From assembly GCA_036245525.1 (NCBI GenBank), contig BTPG01000006.1, positions 75,709,227 to 75,773,226 on the forward strand: a stretch of 64,000 nucleotides of DNA, in the 5' to 3' direction. The notes below the pieces were generated by a model. It did not search any database. It saw only the letters and a program-made list of their open reading frames with translations, and was not told the DNA's origin. The first letter of the stretch is position 1; each line of letters starts with the position of its first letter. Origin of the DNA: Semisulcospira habei. Lineage: Eukaryota > Mollusca > Gastropoda > Semisulcospiridae. Both the position numbers and the translations under genes were made by a program. This document shows positions 11,128 through 22,060 of the stretch, piece after piece.

Positions 11128-11527
11128 GCGCATTAAATAGGCGCTTTATCCCAATTGAAAATCGGCTCAAAGCGCCGCCGCGAACTGAACCCAACAAGCA
11201 TCCTCACGTGAATCACGCGCATTCACTCACACACTGTGCATAAACACAGAACATTCACGTGGTGCTAAGGGCAAGCTCAAGCGAGCTACTATAGTTTTTG
11301 GAAATTCAAAATCGTTTGTATTTGAAATTTGATTAAGTTGGCTGAAACTGATACCAAAGTCGTGGGGAGGAAGAGCCGGAGTACCCGGAGAAAGAACCCC
11401 CGACGGTCCGCCCGAATTAACGGTGACACTTACTAGAGGAGAAAAATCCGACGCCTGAACCCGTAATCGAACCTCGCACCTTTAGCATTGGTGGCAGGCG
11501 CCTTAACCACTGCGCCACGGACCGCCC
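11051..11527 (-). mobile_element. tRNA-derived SINE with (TTA)n tail
   Basis: On the minus strand the 5' head at 11527-11450 carries an A box (TGGCGCAGTGGTTAAGG) and a B box (GGTTCGATTAC), as in tRNA-derived Pol III promoters. The body contains GGGTACTCCGGCTCTTCCTC, resembling a deeply conserved SINE central domain found in many animals. It ends in TAAAGCGCCTATTTAATGCGC and a (TTA)n array (11051-11127). The whole is about 475 bp. The partner LINE is unknown, though the LINE ending at 25902 has a similar GGCGCC...(ATT)n tail. Confidence 0.78.
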
Positions 11528-11767
11528 CAAAAAAAAAAAAACCCGCTGAGGAATAGAATTATCATCAATTACCGCCTAATCAGTTGCAATTTTCGCTGTT
11601 CGGTCCTATCAAAATTAGGCCCGGCACAACACCCTCAATGATTTGCGATCAGAAAAGAACAGATTAGAAATACAGTATATACACCAAACTCGGGATAAAA
11701 CAAATCGCCAGGGGACCTAACTTTTCCTGTTGTTATATCCGCAGTTTGTTATAAGTGAAGCCGTAAT
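11528..11767. other. Unassigned non-coding stretch
   Basis: No supported feature beyond a short poly-A at 11528-11540. Confidence 0.5.
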
Positions 11768-11986
11768 TTAACACATTCTGTCCCAGGACCGAAATCCTCA
11801 AATGTTGAAGTTGCCCTCTGAAGGTCTGTATTACAATTCTAGAGACAGATCGAGCATGATAGTTCAAGGGTGGTGTCAGAAAAGCTTTGGCGCCTATGTG
11901 CGCCAAGCTATTCTGGCACCACCCTTGACTGAACTATCATGCTCGATCCATGTCTTGCTGTGGTGTGTAGGGGCTGAATGAGTTAA
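11768..11986. mobile_element. Family B MITE, full copy
   Basis: TTAA at 11768-11771 and 11983-11986 flank ends CACATTCTGTCCC and, reversed, CTCATTCAGCCCC. The central hairpin contains GCATGATAGTTCAAGGGTGG and its complement. Same structure as the copies at 5635 and 62500. Confidence 0.75.
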
Positions 11987-12142
11987 TAGAAAGAGTGCTG
12001 TCGGGACCGCAGAAAAAGTGTTGTTATATCCGACTTTTGTTATATCTGACCTTGTTATAAGCGAAATGGACTGGATAACGTCCTACAACAATTAGAATAT
12101 ATAACGTCTGTTCACATATTGGTGAATTTTTTTTTTAAATAA

Positions 12143-12187
<45 letters not shown>
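11987..12187. other. AT-rich stretch with poly-A run
   Basis: A poly-A run at 12145-12187 closes an AT-rich non-coding stretch containing several TTATA-type words. Confidence 0.7.
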
Positions 12188-12189
<2 letters not shown>

Positions 12190-12540
12190 GGCGAAGCAAC
12201 ATGCTGAAAATAGATGCTGATGATCATGAGGCATATATTCCCATTAGCTACAATGACTCATGAGAATCTATGCGTCTTCCTGATGCCGGGAAGAGGCTGG
12301 ATGAAGGACTGTTTTGGTCTGGTTCTCCTCAAGATCAACAACCAGGCCAAGCTAATATCCGCCGCTCGTTTTAGCCTTTGTCTCTGTATAGACTCGCTTC
12401 TAGTTTATTTACCGATATCAAATTCCCACTTTTGAGGCAAAAGCAGCAATGTGCATACAAATTACAATGGTCGCTTATTCAATTTATCGTTTATATAACG
12501 CACAAGGCCAGATCTCATCGTAAAAGCGATCACATTCCGT

Positions 12541-12612
12541 CTGCAAGAGGCATAGATTCTCATGTACGCTTGCAGCGTGCGGCGGCACATGAAAATCTGT
12601 GCCTTTTGCTGC
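12541..12612. repeat. Family A hairpin
   Basis: Ends CTGCAAGAGGCATAG and CTGTGCCTTTTGCTG. Inner arms TTCTCATG and CATGAAAA pair with mismatches. Confidence 0.75.
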
Positions 12613-12949
12613 CCAAATTTATTTCAGTGTCAATCCTCAGTATGATGGGCCCGGCTATTGCCGGCATACGATAAATCTTATGAGACTGTAATTGCTATCT
12701 AAACTCCACGCCTGCAGGGGTCAGGGTTTTGTTTCTACTGACGTGCAAAATCGATTTCATATTTTTCACATATCGTAAATAAAAAGGCGTTTTATTCACG
12801 CTCGCTGATTAAACGATTCAGTCATCGGCCTCAAAAGACGTATCCTGCTCACATTTATGCGTAGAGAGACGTCAAATCGCATGCACGATCAGTTATATTT
12901 TTCCACGTCTGTTTTAACCGAAATGGCCATCAGCCATCCCCTTTGATCT

Positions 12950-13022
12950 GCGGAAGACATAGATTTTCATAGGCTTTTGCAGCCAGACAATGGCTCACGA
13001 GAACCTACGCTTCTTAGTGGCT
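12950..13022. repeat. Family A hairpin, diverged
   Basis: GCGGAAGACATAGATTTTCA at the left pairs loosely with CGAGAACCTACGCTTCTTAG at the right. Confidence 0.6.
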
Positions 13023-13276
13023 GATATCTGACATTTGCATCCGACTTCGGAGGAGGATAGTATAACGTGGGTTTGAAGCAACCGTACGTTGGATATTCCA
13101 CGACTGTCTTGAATGAAAATTGTATATTTACGCCTCTTGAGATGGGTTATGATGGAACGGAGAGGGCGATACCGTAAACTGTGCTTGCAAATGAAAGGGG
13201 TTAGCGGGTTAGCGAAGGCTGGTCGTTTATTTTAGCGGGACTCGGTAATCTAAATTTTTTCAGCTAAACCTTTCAA

Positions 13277-13348
13277 CTGCAAGAGGCCACATATTCTCAT
13301 GAACCACTGTGACTGCAGGGGCTTATGAAAATCTGTGTATCTTGCTGG
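13277..13348. repeat. Family A hairpin
   Basis: CTGCAAGAGGCCACATATTC pairs with AATCTGTGTATCTTGCTGG over most of its length. Confidence 0.72.
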
Positions 13349-13444
13349 CATATGCCTGCCTCTTTTGCACCCTCAGACTAAAGAGAACGTATGAAGATGA
13401 ACAAGTTATAGTCGGCATATACGTCCTACAGTTAATCTTTTTAT

Positions 13445-13511
13445 CTGCAAAACGCATAGATTCTCATGAGCCCTTGCTACCGCAGGGGCTCATGAGAATC
13501 TGCTTCTTGCT
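13445..13511. repeat. Family A hairpin, well preserved
   Basis: Arms GATTCTCATGAGCCCTTGC and GCAGGGGCTCATGAGAATC pair almost fully around a 5-base loop. Confidence 0.82.
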
Positions 13512-14560
13512 AGAAGATGCAGGTTCAGTTTACTTCCCCACACCAGTGGCTGTAAATATATTCTCTTTGCTCAGTTGCAGAAATTCTTTCGAGATTGTCT
13601 GCGATTGCTAGTGAGCCAGACACTCTTGTCGTCTGTTATTGCTGAGCGGAAAAGACGTTTGGGCCAGGGGCCGTGAGTGGTCCTTTGATCTCATATCTGT
13701 CCCTATGCCTTCCGAAGATAATGTTTATTGATTAAAATTACATATGTTTGTGTAAAAAGTAAGGACGCACGCGCATATATTTGTTGACCTAAAAATGAGG
13801 TATTTATCTAATACTGAGCATTATTCTCGCCCATATACATTATTTTAAATGACGTTGGGCGAGGGGCGGGGGGGGGGAGGGGGGAGCGGGGGGGGGGGGG
13901 GGGGGCTGTGAGAGGGCGGGGGTATGGGTGGGTTGGAGGGAGAGGGTTCTAATATTGTAATATTGCTTCACATAGGGCATACCGGTAAATGTTTGAGATA
14001 CAACGGCAGTCAGGTGCTGGAATTAATTTTCAGTGTGGAGGGAGGAATTTGACGGATCATATGGGGATCAGAATTTTTCGTGCGACATCCCCAAAAGCAT
14101 TTGTTATTAATATTTTGCATCCTGAAACTTGAGCGAAAGTGCTTTCTTTTCTGACCAGCAATACTTATAATATTCATGTGTTTTGGCCTGTAATTTTAGA
14201 CCTTACGGTCGGCAGTCGTACGGTTCAAAAATACATATCTGGTATAGGATATAGTAATCTGCACCTACAGCGGAAAAAAGCGTCCAGCCGAGAATTACGG
14301 AGAAATGCCGTCTACGCGTGCGTGTTCTACATAAACTCGTAAACTTTTTACTCCAGGCCTAACTGATTCACAAACAAAACTCTACAGCTATTGAAACCAA
14401 ACCAAATCCATACGGACTCTGCTGGAATCTACCCAAATCCCCGCCCAGCCCTCCTACCTAGGGACTAATGTGTGAGGAAATGCGCGCTAAGTGGTGTGTA
14501 GATGCTGCCGCCGATATCGTCCTAGATCATTTGAGGAACAGCCGGGGAAGGTCATCGTCG
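13512..14560. other. Non-coding, with long G tract
   Basis: No gene. A G-rich tract lies at 13860-13920. 14491-14530 (AGTGGTGTGTAGATGC...GCCGATATC) is repeated in diverged form at 14654-14695, on either side of the family A copy at 14561. Confidence 0.6.
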
Positions 14561-14628
14561 GCAAAAGGCACAGATTTTCATGAGCCCCTGCGACTGCGGG
14601 GGCGCCTGATATTCTATGCTTTTTGCAG
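14561..14628. repeat. Family A hairpin
   Basis: GCAAAAGGCACAGATTTTCA and GATATTCTATGCTTTTTGC close a stem with CCCCTGCGACTGCGGGGG at the tip. Confidence 0.72.
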
Positions 14629-15762
14629 ATGGAGGGGTTCAGTCAATTAACTGGGAAGTGGTGTTTAGATGCGGGTGCCGATATCATCGCTGATCAAAGC
14701 GACAGGGCGCTTGTGCCAATCATACTCATCGCTAAACCCGCCGCCAGACTACTTCATCTCGCTCGCTAACCGAGCGTGCGCAAGCGGAAGCTGACGTTTT
14801 TGGCCGTGGGTTTGTTTTCATTTTTCATAAAACAATAAGATATTATGTATTTTTTATTTGTTTGTTTAGTTGTTTGCCACTTATTTATTTATTCGGGGGT
14901 GGGTGGGGTGGGGGGGGGGGGGCAGTATTGCATTTGAAAAACTACATACATGCACGAGCATAATAGGAAATAATAGAAGTGAATTCTGTAAGTCTGTTAA
15001 CATTATTCTGACATGGATTCAAATCGATCATATGTATATCAATACACGAAATCAGTTTTTAAATCTCCGCTTAATCACACGAAGTCATATTTTTCTGCTA
15101 GCTGTAAGATTGCGCCCCATGCCGAACGATAAACCACCGTACAAACTTGAGCACGTTTTGTTTCAAGTCTTTATAAGTGCTGTCTTACGCTGTTCAGTGT
15201 CAGGTAGTATGACGACGGTCGATGATGCTAAATGTTTGGCCATGTGAACATCGATGCAGCAAGGATAGGTGATTTTCACTGCAAGCATTACAACTTTGAC
15301 TGACATCAAATAGGATATAAGCTTATCTGATTTTTGTATACATACAAGAATAAAGCTTTCGGATATACATCTGTACTAATTTGCGGACCGACTTATCCAA
15401 CAAAATACCTGGCCCGGCGTTCCTACGTCACTGGTCAGATGACCACCTCCACTTCAGGAATTACAAAACTGAAAACTAGGACCGGCAGAGTCCTATCTGC
15501 ATGTACGCAGGCTGCGCCAGTTCTCTCCATGAGTGATTAACGCTTACTGGCTTCACAGTCTTTGAAGGTGGTGCCACTTTCCGAACCTTATCCGTGTTCA
15601 TCACCGCCGCGTAATGTATGGTTGAAACAAAAGACATCCAGTATACGGCGAGTAATGGGAAAAGAAAACAACTCATCCAGAACCTGCAATAATCGTATCA
15701 TATTACATGCCTGGTATATTCTGTGGAGTACTGCGCAAGCACGTAGCCCAACTTATAACCAG
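14629..15762. other. Unassigned non-coding stretch
   Basis: Apart from a G run near 14907-14922, nothing recognisable. The open frames here are short and show no family motifs. Confidence 0.6.
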
Positions 15763-15831
15763 ATGCAAGAGGCACAGATTCTCATGAGCCCCTGCGGACG
15801 CAGGGGCTCATGAGAATCTGTGTCTCTTGCC
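15763..15831. repeat. Family A hairpin, best copy
   Basis: A 32-base arm starting GCAAGAGGCACAGATTC pairs at 31 of 32 positions with the arm ending AATCTGTGTCTCTTGC, around a loop of about 5 bases. This copy defines the family and is probably the youngest in the window. Confidence 0.88.
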
Positions 15832-16207
15832 TGAAGAGATCAGTCCCGCCACTGATTTACATCCATAAATAAGGCAGTCCCTGGGGTTTACCTTTCCAAC
15901 TGTAACTGCTTCTCCTGTGCTTTCTTCCCGTTGCTGTAACGGCAGGGGTGCAAGGAGGATCGAACCTCAAGAATACAGCTGCAGACCTATCAGTACCTGG
16001 ACGGTTACCTTATCCCTAGTCTGAGGTAAATAGGACCAGCTGTTGGTATAAACGTTCACAAGCGTATGCGGCTGCAGCAACTAATGGGAATCTGTACCTC
16101 TAGCACAGTAGCAGGCTGCGGGACTGGCTGCGGAACTGGTTACGCAAAGCGACACACGCTCAGAGCTTGTTCAAATTAGTCTGGTCAGTTTGAGCCAATT
16201 TCTTCCA
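15832..16207. other. Unassigned non-coding stretch
   Basis: No supported gene. 15955-16010 has a B-box-like word on the minus strand (GGTTCGATCC) but no convincing A box. Confidence 0.4.
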
Positions 16208-16293
16208 CTTGCAAAAGGCCTAGATTCTCATGAGGCTCTGCAACCTCTGAGTCGCATGGGATCCGAAAGGATCGACCATCGTGTTTCTTGCCG
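16208..16293. repeat. Family A hairpin, one good arm
   Basis: Left arm TTGCAAAAGGCCTAGATTCT is clear. The right arm is degraded, ending GTGTTTCTTGCCGG. Confidence 0.55.
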
Positions 16294-16861
16294 GGCATCT
16301 ACGCTTGCCAGACAAAGTACGCCAAGGATCTTGGCATCTAAGTACACCGGCTATGGATTTTACGCAAACGACAGCCAGTCTACTTATTTAGACCATTTTC
16401 CTCGTGATTAAGAATGCTCGTGAAAACAATGGAATAGTGACTGGTTTGTCACGGTGACGACTGACGAAAGGGTTTTGTACAAGTGTGCATCAGACATAAT
16501 ATCTCAATATTATTAGGATTGAGATGCGGGGCGCTGGGGAGAACAAGTCTTGAACAAAACTGGTCCGTGTTTTTGTACTTCACAGCTGCCAGTCGCAATG
16601 GTTCCGCAAAAGCAGCCTCAAGGACAAATGACAAACATAGTTTCGGAAGAGAGGACAAGACGAAACGCTTTCGTCTAGCTTCGAAACTTAACCTTTCCAC
16701 ATTCAGTTTTAGCGTTCCACAAAATTTCAACACACACACAGTCCTGAACAGTGATAGCACAAGTCAACCTCATAATAACTCGATACATAGAAGCCTTGAA
16801 GACCGTGGTACTGGTGTTCGCGTTACTGTGGTGCAAAAGTTAAATAATTATATTTATGAAG
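16294..16861. other. Unassigned non-coding stretch
   Basis: Frames up to 138 codons exist on both strands but show no domain or codon signal. I see no gene. Confidence 0.5.
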
Positions 16862-17505
16862 GACAAGAACGGCAAAGTCCTCATGGCTCACGTGCATGAA
16901 TGAGACATCATTTATCTGACCTTCTTTGACCGTGACATTTCTGACAGGTCACTCATGTCAGCAGATGTTTAAATTTCATATGGCAATAGTACCTGCGAAA
17001 TCCGATGTCTCGTCAACATGTGTATTTTTTACGTTTAGTCGAGCACGCATAGGAAGATCTTATCATGAACTAGTTTTCTGCCAAGTTTGATTCCAATGCA
17101 TGCAAAAATGCCAATTAAGGATTGCATTTTATAAAAAAAAAAAAAAAAAAAAAAAAACGAGACTTCTTGTGACCCTTGACCTTTGAGTGGGGTAGCCCAT
17201 TTTAGTATGTGCAGAAAGGTCTTATCATCAGGTATCTGTATACCAAGTTGATTTCATTAAAGACTGTTTTATGTTAAGAATAGTCAATGGTTGGCCTATT
17301 TCTTGACCCACTGTGACCTTGACCTTTGAGCAAGGCCACTCAAACTGGTATGTCAAGAAATTATCATTGGGCCAAGCTTGAAGACTGTGTATTGAAAGCG
17401 TTCATCAGAAAATGCCAATGTTAATGTTTTACCACGGACGACAGACGACGGAGGCCCAATACATAGACTCACTTTTGTTATCGCACGCGAGCCAAAAACG
17501 CACGG
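16862..17505 (+). mobile_element. Core-unit repeat (pearl-like), copy 1
   Basis: Starts with ACAAGAACGGCAAAGTCC...GGCTCACGTG and ends with TATCGCACGCGAGCCAAAAA, so the outer parts are inverted around GGCTCACGTG. Inside are ~150-bp units built on the phrase TGACCCTTGACCTTTGAG...GGTATGT...AAGACTGTG, followed by a GACGGACG-rich part. No ORF. The plan of tandem core units between fixed ends resembles pearl-type, Helitron-related non-autonomous elements in bivalves. That link is an inference. Confidence 0.7.
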
Positions 17506-17507
17506 TG

Positions 17508-17587
17508 TGCAAAAAGTCCTCCAGCCGACTCCAGCCTTAGTTGGTCCGCGCACAGCCAGACTGGAGTCGGCTGGAGGACTTTTTGCA
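17508..17587. repeat. Hairpin abutting the core-unit repeat
   Basis: TGCAAAAAGTCCTCCAGCCG pairs perfectly with CGGCTGGAGGACTTTTTGCA. Arms are about 30 bases around a ~20-base loop. The hairpin starts about 8 bases after the end of the repeat copy. Confidence 0.85.
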
Positions 17588-18067
17588 TTTTCTCATTGAG
17601 CCTCAACTTGGAAGCCACTGACCGCGACTGAAATAATGGATTTTGCGACATTCTGAATTTCTGATGTGCTTAATACCGACGCTGACATGGACTAACAATT
17701 TCACAATACGAACAATTTCACTGATACGAATGTAACAATCTTTGCTTGAGGAAAAAAGGGATTGGGTGCTAATCAAGACGTCTGCATAGAAAAGAGCTCG
17801 GTGGTCGCAAAGATTAACACATGCACACAATTAACTCCAGCTTCCAAGTCCTGTCATACTCTCCCTCGGGTCCAGCGTATGTGCCGTTCAGTATCCTAGC
17901 CCATCATGACCCCCTGGCGGTCACTTAACTCCTATCTCTCTGTCAATCAGCTTCCAGCAGCTTTGGGAGATCTGCGGGCTCTCTTGGCCACCGAGGACCT
18001 ACAACAGGGTTCTGTGTGAGCGTCAAAGCTACGCCAGAACTTCACAGTTCGGCTAGTCCTTTCCGTC
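17588..18067. other. Unassigned non-coding stretch
   Basis: No supported feature. Confidence 0.5.
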
Positions 18068-18172
18068 TGAAGAAGCATAGATTTTCATGCCCCCATGCAA
18101 GCCTACGACCTCCCTTCGTCTGAAAGAGGCAGAGCGATGCAGGGGGCTGATGGGATTCTATAGCGCTCGCAC
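18068..18172. repeat. Family A hairpin, diverged
   Basis: CTGAAGAAGCATAGATTTTC at the left, with an internal CTGAAAGAGGCAGAG. The arms are imperfect. Confidence 0.5.
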
Positions 18173-18203
18173 AAAAAGAGAAAGCCGTATTCAGGGCTTA
18201 GCA

Positions 18204-18300
18204 TTTTAACCATTTGGGTGTCGGTAGCAGTTTTAGTCGCGATGATTCCAGCATGAATCATCGCAACTAAAACCGCTACCGACACCCAAGGGGTAAAATG
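18204..18300. repeat. Family C hairpin, copy 1
   Basis: CATTTGGGTGTCGGTAGC...TCGCGATGATTC pairs with GAATCATCGCAACTAAAACC...GACACCCAAGGGG over about 44 bases, with a 6-base loop. Flanks read CATTTTA and TAAAATG, extending the symmetry. The second copy is at 39022-39102. Confidence 0.82.
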
Positions 18301-18370
18301 TGAAGAATACATGTATGCAATCCCGAAAGAAGCATACTCGCGTGGGCGCCCCTGCTGCCAACGCCTTTCG

Positions 18371-18441
18371 CCTGAAGAAACATAGATTCTCACCAGTCCC
18401 CGCAGCTGAAGGGGCTCGTGAGAACCCACACCTCTTGCTGG
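18371..18441. repeat. Family A hairpin
   Basis: CTGAAGAAACATAGATTCTC pairs with GAGAACCCACACCTCTTGC around CCCCGCAGCTGAAGGGG. Confidence 0.68.
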
Positions 18442-19523
18442 CTCTACTCGTTCACATCTTTACTCACGAGAGATGAAATATTCGGAGTATGAGGCTAACA
18501 AAGTAGGCTAAGCAATCACCAAGACAACAAAATAATTATGAAATGATACATGCGAAGCTACTTCAGTAATCAGCAGAACAGGACGATTGTATAAGTCACG
18601 AATAAGGTAAATCGGTGCATGATCATAATTATGTGCACATATCGTAATTACCCTTTGCATGATTTGTATGTTCCTGTACTACATGACACTAATTATATAT
18701 TTTGTCGACAATAACACAGAAGACAGCGCATACACGCCTCTAGTACATTTCAGTACTTCTTGCAAAATAGGCCAGACCCCCAAAAATGAACACTCCATAA
18801 GGTGGGTTAAAAAACCCTGCAATTTTGCAAATAAAAAAGTATAATGAGACCACATATAAAATATATTTGTTTTCATCCAAACGTCACACGACCAATCTCT
18901 TTAGCGCAAACTGTACCACATGACCGAGCTACAAAAACCCTTGTAGCAACTAATGGAGGACTTTTTCTATCCCGCTGTATGACGCGTTATGACCTTTTCG
19001 ACTCTCGAGTACCAGCTTTGTTCGACAAAAAGAGCATAACACACGCCAAATAACATAGCCTCTTCGCATTGTTCGTAACAATACGCACTCTAGAGTTGTT
19101 TTAAAGACGTCAACATCCAGTTTTGAACAATATTTTCCGTTGAAACGCACGAGATTAAAAATAGAGCAAGATTTCCCCGGATCGAAAATGGCGCACCCAG
19201 GTCACTGTCACAAGATCGTCGCTTCAATGCCGAATATTAAATTCTGAACTAAGAAACTCGTATTTTATTAGTGATAGACAGCTGGAAAACACCTACTCAC
19301 TGTTTGAATCGCATGAAGTTACTCTAACAATATGTAGACAGTGCGGCTCGAAAAGCGCTTTCCAAAAGTCAAACTGAATTGAGAAGCTGCCAGCAAGAGC
19401 GGTGTTTGCGCATGCTCGTGATTGCAGGGGCTCGCTTAGAACATGTATTTAGGTCAGCTTAGGAGATGCCACAGACGTTCGAAGTTTGATCAACTTTTCT
19501 ATTTTAGGAAATTAGCGGAGGAT
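18442..19523. other. Unassigned AT-rich stretch
   Basis: No gene recognised. A weak family A remnant may lie at 19391-19445. Confidence 0.5.
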
Positions 19524-19698
19524 GAAAACAAATACGTTATTGGTAGCCGGGGCTTGCTGCACAGACCCTTGTAGGCCTTCGGGAGGTCAAAGTAACCATT
19601 GTACCCCTAAGGCCTGAGGGGCACAATGGTCACTTTGACCTCCTTCTGGCCTACAAGGGTCTGTGCAGCAAACCTTTTCTACCAATAACGTATTTGTT
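19524..19698. repeat. Snap-back of the LINE 3' end
   Basis: 19615-19698 is the 3' end of the minus-strand LINE. 19524-19608 is its reverse complement with about 90% identity, so the LINE end folds on itself. The arm reads ACAAATACGTTATTGGTAG onward. Confidence 0.85.
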
Positions 19699-20010
19699 TT
19701 TAATTCCTCCACTTCTGCTTCTTCTTCTCGAACGCCGTCACGCTTGGAGATTGGCTCTCAAAATGAAATCTGTGGTTTTCTGTAGCGACTCCACAGGCCC
19801 GTACAGTTTCTCTGGTAGGGTGGCGGGCTTCGGCCATATCTCCTCCCTCAGCAACTGGTGGTTCCCACAGTCCTATAGGATGTGCTCTGTGGTCTACTCT
19901 GCTTCTCCACAAGGGCACAGGGGAGATGGCACGAGATGGAAGCGGCTGTGCAGGTGGAAATTGAGTCGGTTGTGCCCGGTCCTCAGACGGAAGATGGTCA
20001 CCTGCTCTTG
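19615..20010 (-). repeat. LINE 3' segment, original copy
   Basis: Nearly identical to 20850-21238 (about 390 bp, few mismatches). It codes for the end of the RNase H region and the C-terminus. Confidence 0.9.
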
Positions 20011-20849
20011 TCTGGACAGCTGATGGTAACTGTGTAGGGGCCGTTGTGGTGGTCTGTACACAGACTTAATGACGGTCTTCATCTCTGTGAAGCTGACTCC
20101 ATTTTCGTCTTGTTCTTTCTCTGCGCCCACTTATGCCATTCTGTCAGCTTCTTCATTGCCGCAGATACCACAGCGTAAAGGGATCCACTGCAGCACCAGT
20201 CTGGTGCACTTGATGTTTTGCAGTGCCTCTTGTAGACGTGGCAGTTTGCTTGCTGTTGCTGCCTCAAGGACAGACATGGCATCAGTCAGGAAGATAATCT
20301 GGGCATCAGGGTCTGCAGTGCCACCAAGGGTGTTTGCAGCATGGACCAGGGCTTCCACATCAGCTCTGTAATTTGTGCAGTGAAGGCCTGTTGGTATTGC
20401 CTCTGCCTGCCATTTTCCGTTTGGGTACTGAATGACGAATGTACACCTCAGCCCCTCCATTCTGAACTGCATCTGTGGCTGATCCATCTGCGTATGCCCG
20501 TATCCATGCCTCCTGGGGATACTTTTCTTCGAGCATGACCAGTGTCAGGGCTTTCTTGCTCACAGTGCTGTGCTCATCTTTGGTGGTGATGTAGGGTACC
20601 GTGGAAGAGATGGTGATGTTTTCTGGCTTACCTTCCCAGGGTGGAAGGTCACTAGTAGGATTCAGAGCCTCTACCTGCGCAGGGAGCTTTGCCTGGTGTT
20701 TTCTCTGCAGAGCTCTCGTCTCCTTCACAAAGCTTGATCTTTTCAGTCTCCCTGAGGTTGGCTGTTTCATCCTGGCATTCATAGGATGGTCTTTGGAAGA
20801 CTTAACCTTTGTGGACTGTATCAAGGCTTTGCAATTTCTTCTCATGCGC

Positions 20850-21238
20850 AGGGGCACAATGGTCACTTTGACCTCCTTCTGGCCTACAAGGGTCTGTGCA
20901 GCAAACCTTTTCTACCAATAACGTATTTGTTTTTAATTCCTCCACTTCTGCTTCTTCTTCTCGAACGCCGTCATGCTTGGAGTTTGGCTCTCAAAATGAA
21001 ATCTGTGGTTTTCTGTAGCGACTCCACAGGCCCGTACAGTTTCTCTGGTAGGGTGGCGGGCTTCGGCCATATCTCCTCCCTCAGCAACTGGTGGTTCCCA
21101 CAGTCCTGTAGGATGTGCTCTGTGGTCTACTCTGCTTCTCCACAAGGGCACACGGGAGATGGCACGAGATGGAAGCGGCTGTGCAGGTGGAAATTGAGTC
21201 GGTTGTGCCCGGTCCTCAGACGGAAGATGGTCACCTGT
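20850..21238 (-). repeat. LINE 3' segment, inserted duplicate
   Basis: Second copy of 19615-20010, in the same orientation, placed between the RT thumb and the RNase H linker where it does not belong. Similarity stops sharply after GTCACCTG at about 21238. Confidence 0.9.
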
Positions 21239-22060
21239 TGTCTCTTCCATCTTTTCAATTGGTGTGGATCTCATTGCGCCGGTGATGATACGCAGTGCCT
21301 GGTTCTGAACTCTGTCAATGGTCTGCTGGTGTGTCTGGGCTGTCGTCAACCATGCATTGGATCCGTACTCAAGGTGTGCCTTGATATACATTTTTGAGGA
21401 TCTTTTCATTGGCTCCCCATTGTGTTCCAGCCAGCTTCCTCATGATGTTCAGCTTTCTTCTAGCTTTCGCTTCTGCGTTCCAAATGTGCGGCTTCCACGT
21501 CAGCCTCTTGTCAAGGGTGACGCCCAGTTATGTCTGTTGGTCTTCATACCGCAATGGGGTGATCCCCAGTGTTAGGTTGCCAGTCTTTGCTTTGTTGGAG
21601 AGAGAGAGAAGAGTGTGGCTGATGATTTTTCTGTGTTGATGGTCACACACCAGTTGTTGGTCCAGTCTGTCAGCCTGTCCAGGGCTAGCTGCATCCTGTA
21701 TGTAGCAGTTGTTGCATACTCTTCTGTGCACCAGAGTACCAGGTCATCTGCGTAGAGGGCTGCGTGGACTCCTTTTGGTAGCTCTGGCACAAGGTCGTCG
21801 ATGAAGAGTATGAACAGGGTCGGTGACAGGACTCCCCCCTGTGGCACCCCCTGACGTAGCAGCACTTTTTGGCCACGGTACCCCTCCACTGTCACACGGG
21901 CTCTGCGATTGTGTAGGTATGACTTGGTCCACCGATACATGTTCCCTTGGATGCCACTGCGAAGGAGTTTCACAAGGAGACCATCCTTCCACACCTTGTC
22001 GAAAGCTTTCTGTAGGTCAATGAAGGCAGCTAATGTTACCTTCTGATCTTGAAAGGCATT

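Larger units (their letters stand above)
19615..22060 (-). pseudogene. I-group LINE with reverse transcriptase and RNase H
   Basis: Read leftward from 22060: RT motif A (AAFIDLQKAFDKVW), RQGVPQGGVLSPTLF, active site YADDLVLWC at about 21745, then a frameshift near 21590 and the thumb (EYGSNAWLTTAQTHQQ, about 21360). After an inserted duplicate of the 3' end (20850-21238) comes a linker and RNase H with AYADGSATDAVQNGG (first Asp, about 20490), FLTDAMSVLEA (about 20290) and WIPLRCGICGNEEADRMA (about 20150). It ends with RLRTGHNRLNFH and a CPCG knuckle. RNase H downstream of RT is typical of the I group. Several frame breaks make it dead. The RT N-terminal part is inverted on the other side of 22060. 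Confidence 0.82.

Noticed and set aside
15940..16030. Another tRNA-derived SINE on the minus strand
   Set aside because: Only a B-box-like word is seen. No A box at the right distance.
16449..16899. Overlapping ORFs of 103 and 138 codons as a small gene
   Set aside because: Equal-length frames on both strands with ordinary composition, no motif, no homologue I recognise.
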